Source: Vitis vinifera
Lineage: Eukaryota > Streptophyta > Magnoliopsida > Vitales > Vitaceae
DNA: 64,000 bases
Direction: 5' to 3'
Assembly (NCBI RefSeq): GCF_030704535.1
Contig: NC_081810.1
Coordinates: 372,501 to 436,500 of the forward strand
The notes beneath the pieces were generated by a model, which was given only the letters and a program-made list of their open reading frames with translations, had not been told where the DNA came from and made no database searches. Of the stretch, positions 63,630-64,000 are shown in pieces (the stretch's first letter is position 1; every line of letters begins with the position of its first letter). A program made the position numbers and the translations under genes.

Positions 63630-64000
63630 TATGTAAAGTTTTATTTGATAACTGTTTTCGAAAACAGTTCTCTTATATTTTGTAGAACAAATGACTGTTT
63701 TGGTATCTAAAATATTTTTAATTCGTTTTCTATATTTTAAAAATAACTTTTATATATAATACTTTATTTTTAATCATTTTTCATATTTATATAATTATTT
63801 TTTTAAAACAACATTATTAAAAAACAACTAAAATATGTTATTTGAAAATATAATATTTTTCATTTTTGAAAAACAAAAAACAATTTTGCCAAACATGTTT
63901 TATTGTTTTTTTTTAATTTTAAATAACATAAAATTAATTTAAAAAAATGTTATCAAATAGATCCTAAATAAGACTATGAGTGTGTTTGAAATGCTTTTAT
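63630..64000. mobile_element. second copy of the WRKY-intron MITE family, cut by window end
   Basis: Begins near TTTGATAACTGTTTTCGAAA and then follows the same order of motifs as 52521-53138 (AAAATATTTTTAATTCGTTTT, TTTTATTTTTAATCATTTTT, AAAACAACATTATT). The end appears near CAAATAGATCCTAAATA or lies beyond the window. Confidence 0.6.

Overview
The window is nuclear DNA of a eudicot plant. Every gene is split by short GT-AG introns, the intergenic DNA is AT-rich and full of LTR-element and MITE debris, and the products are plant proteins (plastid chaperonin, RLCK, subtilase, WRKY, ECT-type m6A reader). Gene structure and repeat style resemble a woody species such as grapevine (Vitis), but that is recall, not a test. 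I see no prokaryotic operon, CRISPR array, phage or organelle segment, and no rRNA or tRNA gene. Seven protein genes can be modelled exon by exon, and all the exon sums except the truncated first gene close to whole codons. Layout: (1) 1-4635 (+) 3' two thirds of a TATA-binding protein gene, cut by the window edge. (2) 5211-11928 (-) mitochondrial branched-chain keto-acid dehydrogenase E1-beta, 13 exons, with two miniature LTR elements in its introns. (3) 14085-18088 (-) ECT2-like YTH m6A reader, 9 exons. (4) 18.2-31.4 kb gene-free repeat block: a Tourist-like MITE, an LTR-like relic, a degenerate minus-strand Ty1/copia element with both LTRs, and an hAT-like MITE. (5) 31470-36163 (-) subtilisin-like protease resembling SBT3.18, 10 exons. 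(6) 36.2-42.5 kb gene-free DNA with a 66-bp AT microsatellite, a 242-bp tandem duplication and a decayed array of roughly 300-bp repeats. (7) 42977-46636 (+) receptor-like cytoplasmic kinase PBL16, 6 exons. (8) 46.8-51.4 kb gene-free, AT-rich, with a diverged direct duplication. (9) 51542-53419 (+) a very small WRKY protein with a WKKYGQK core. (10) 57258-61455 (+) plastid chaperonin CPN60 beta, 14 exons, with candidate heat-shock elements upstream. (11) 61.7-64 kb AT-rich DNA with a long inverted repeat and a MITE copy. The genes do not form a pathway; this is ordinary mixed euchromatin (basal transcription, amino-acid catabolism, mRNA reading, extracellular proteolysis, immune-type signalling, transcription, plastid protein folding). 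The most informative unexplained material is in the repeats: a 279-bp SMART/TRIM element with perfect target-site duplication next to a splice acceptor, a three-LTR tandem TRIM, the 39.8-41.7 kb array and the 62.5-63.5 kb foldback. I found nothing I could defend as a new multi-gene system.
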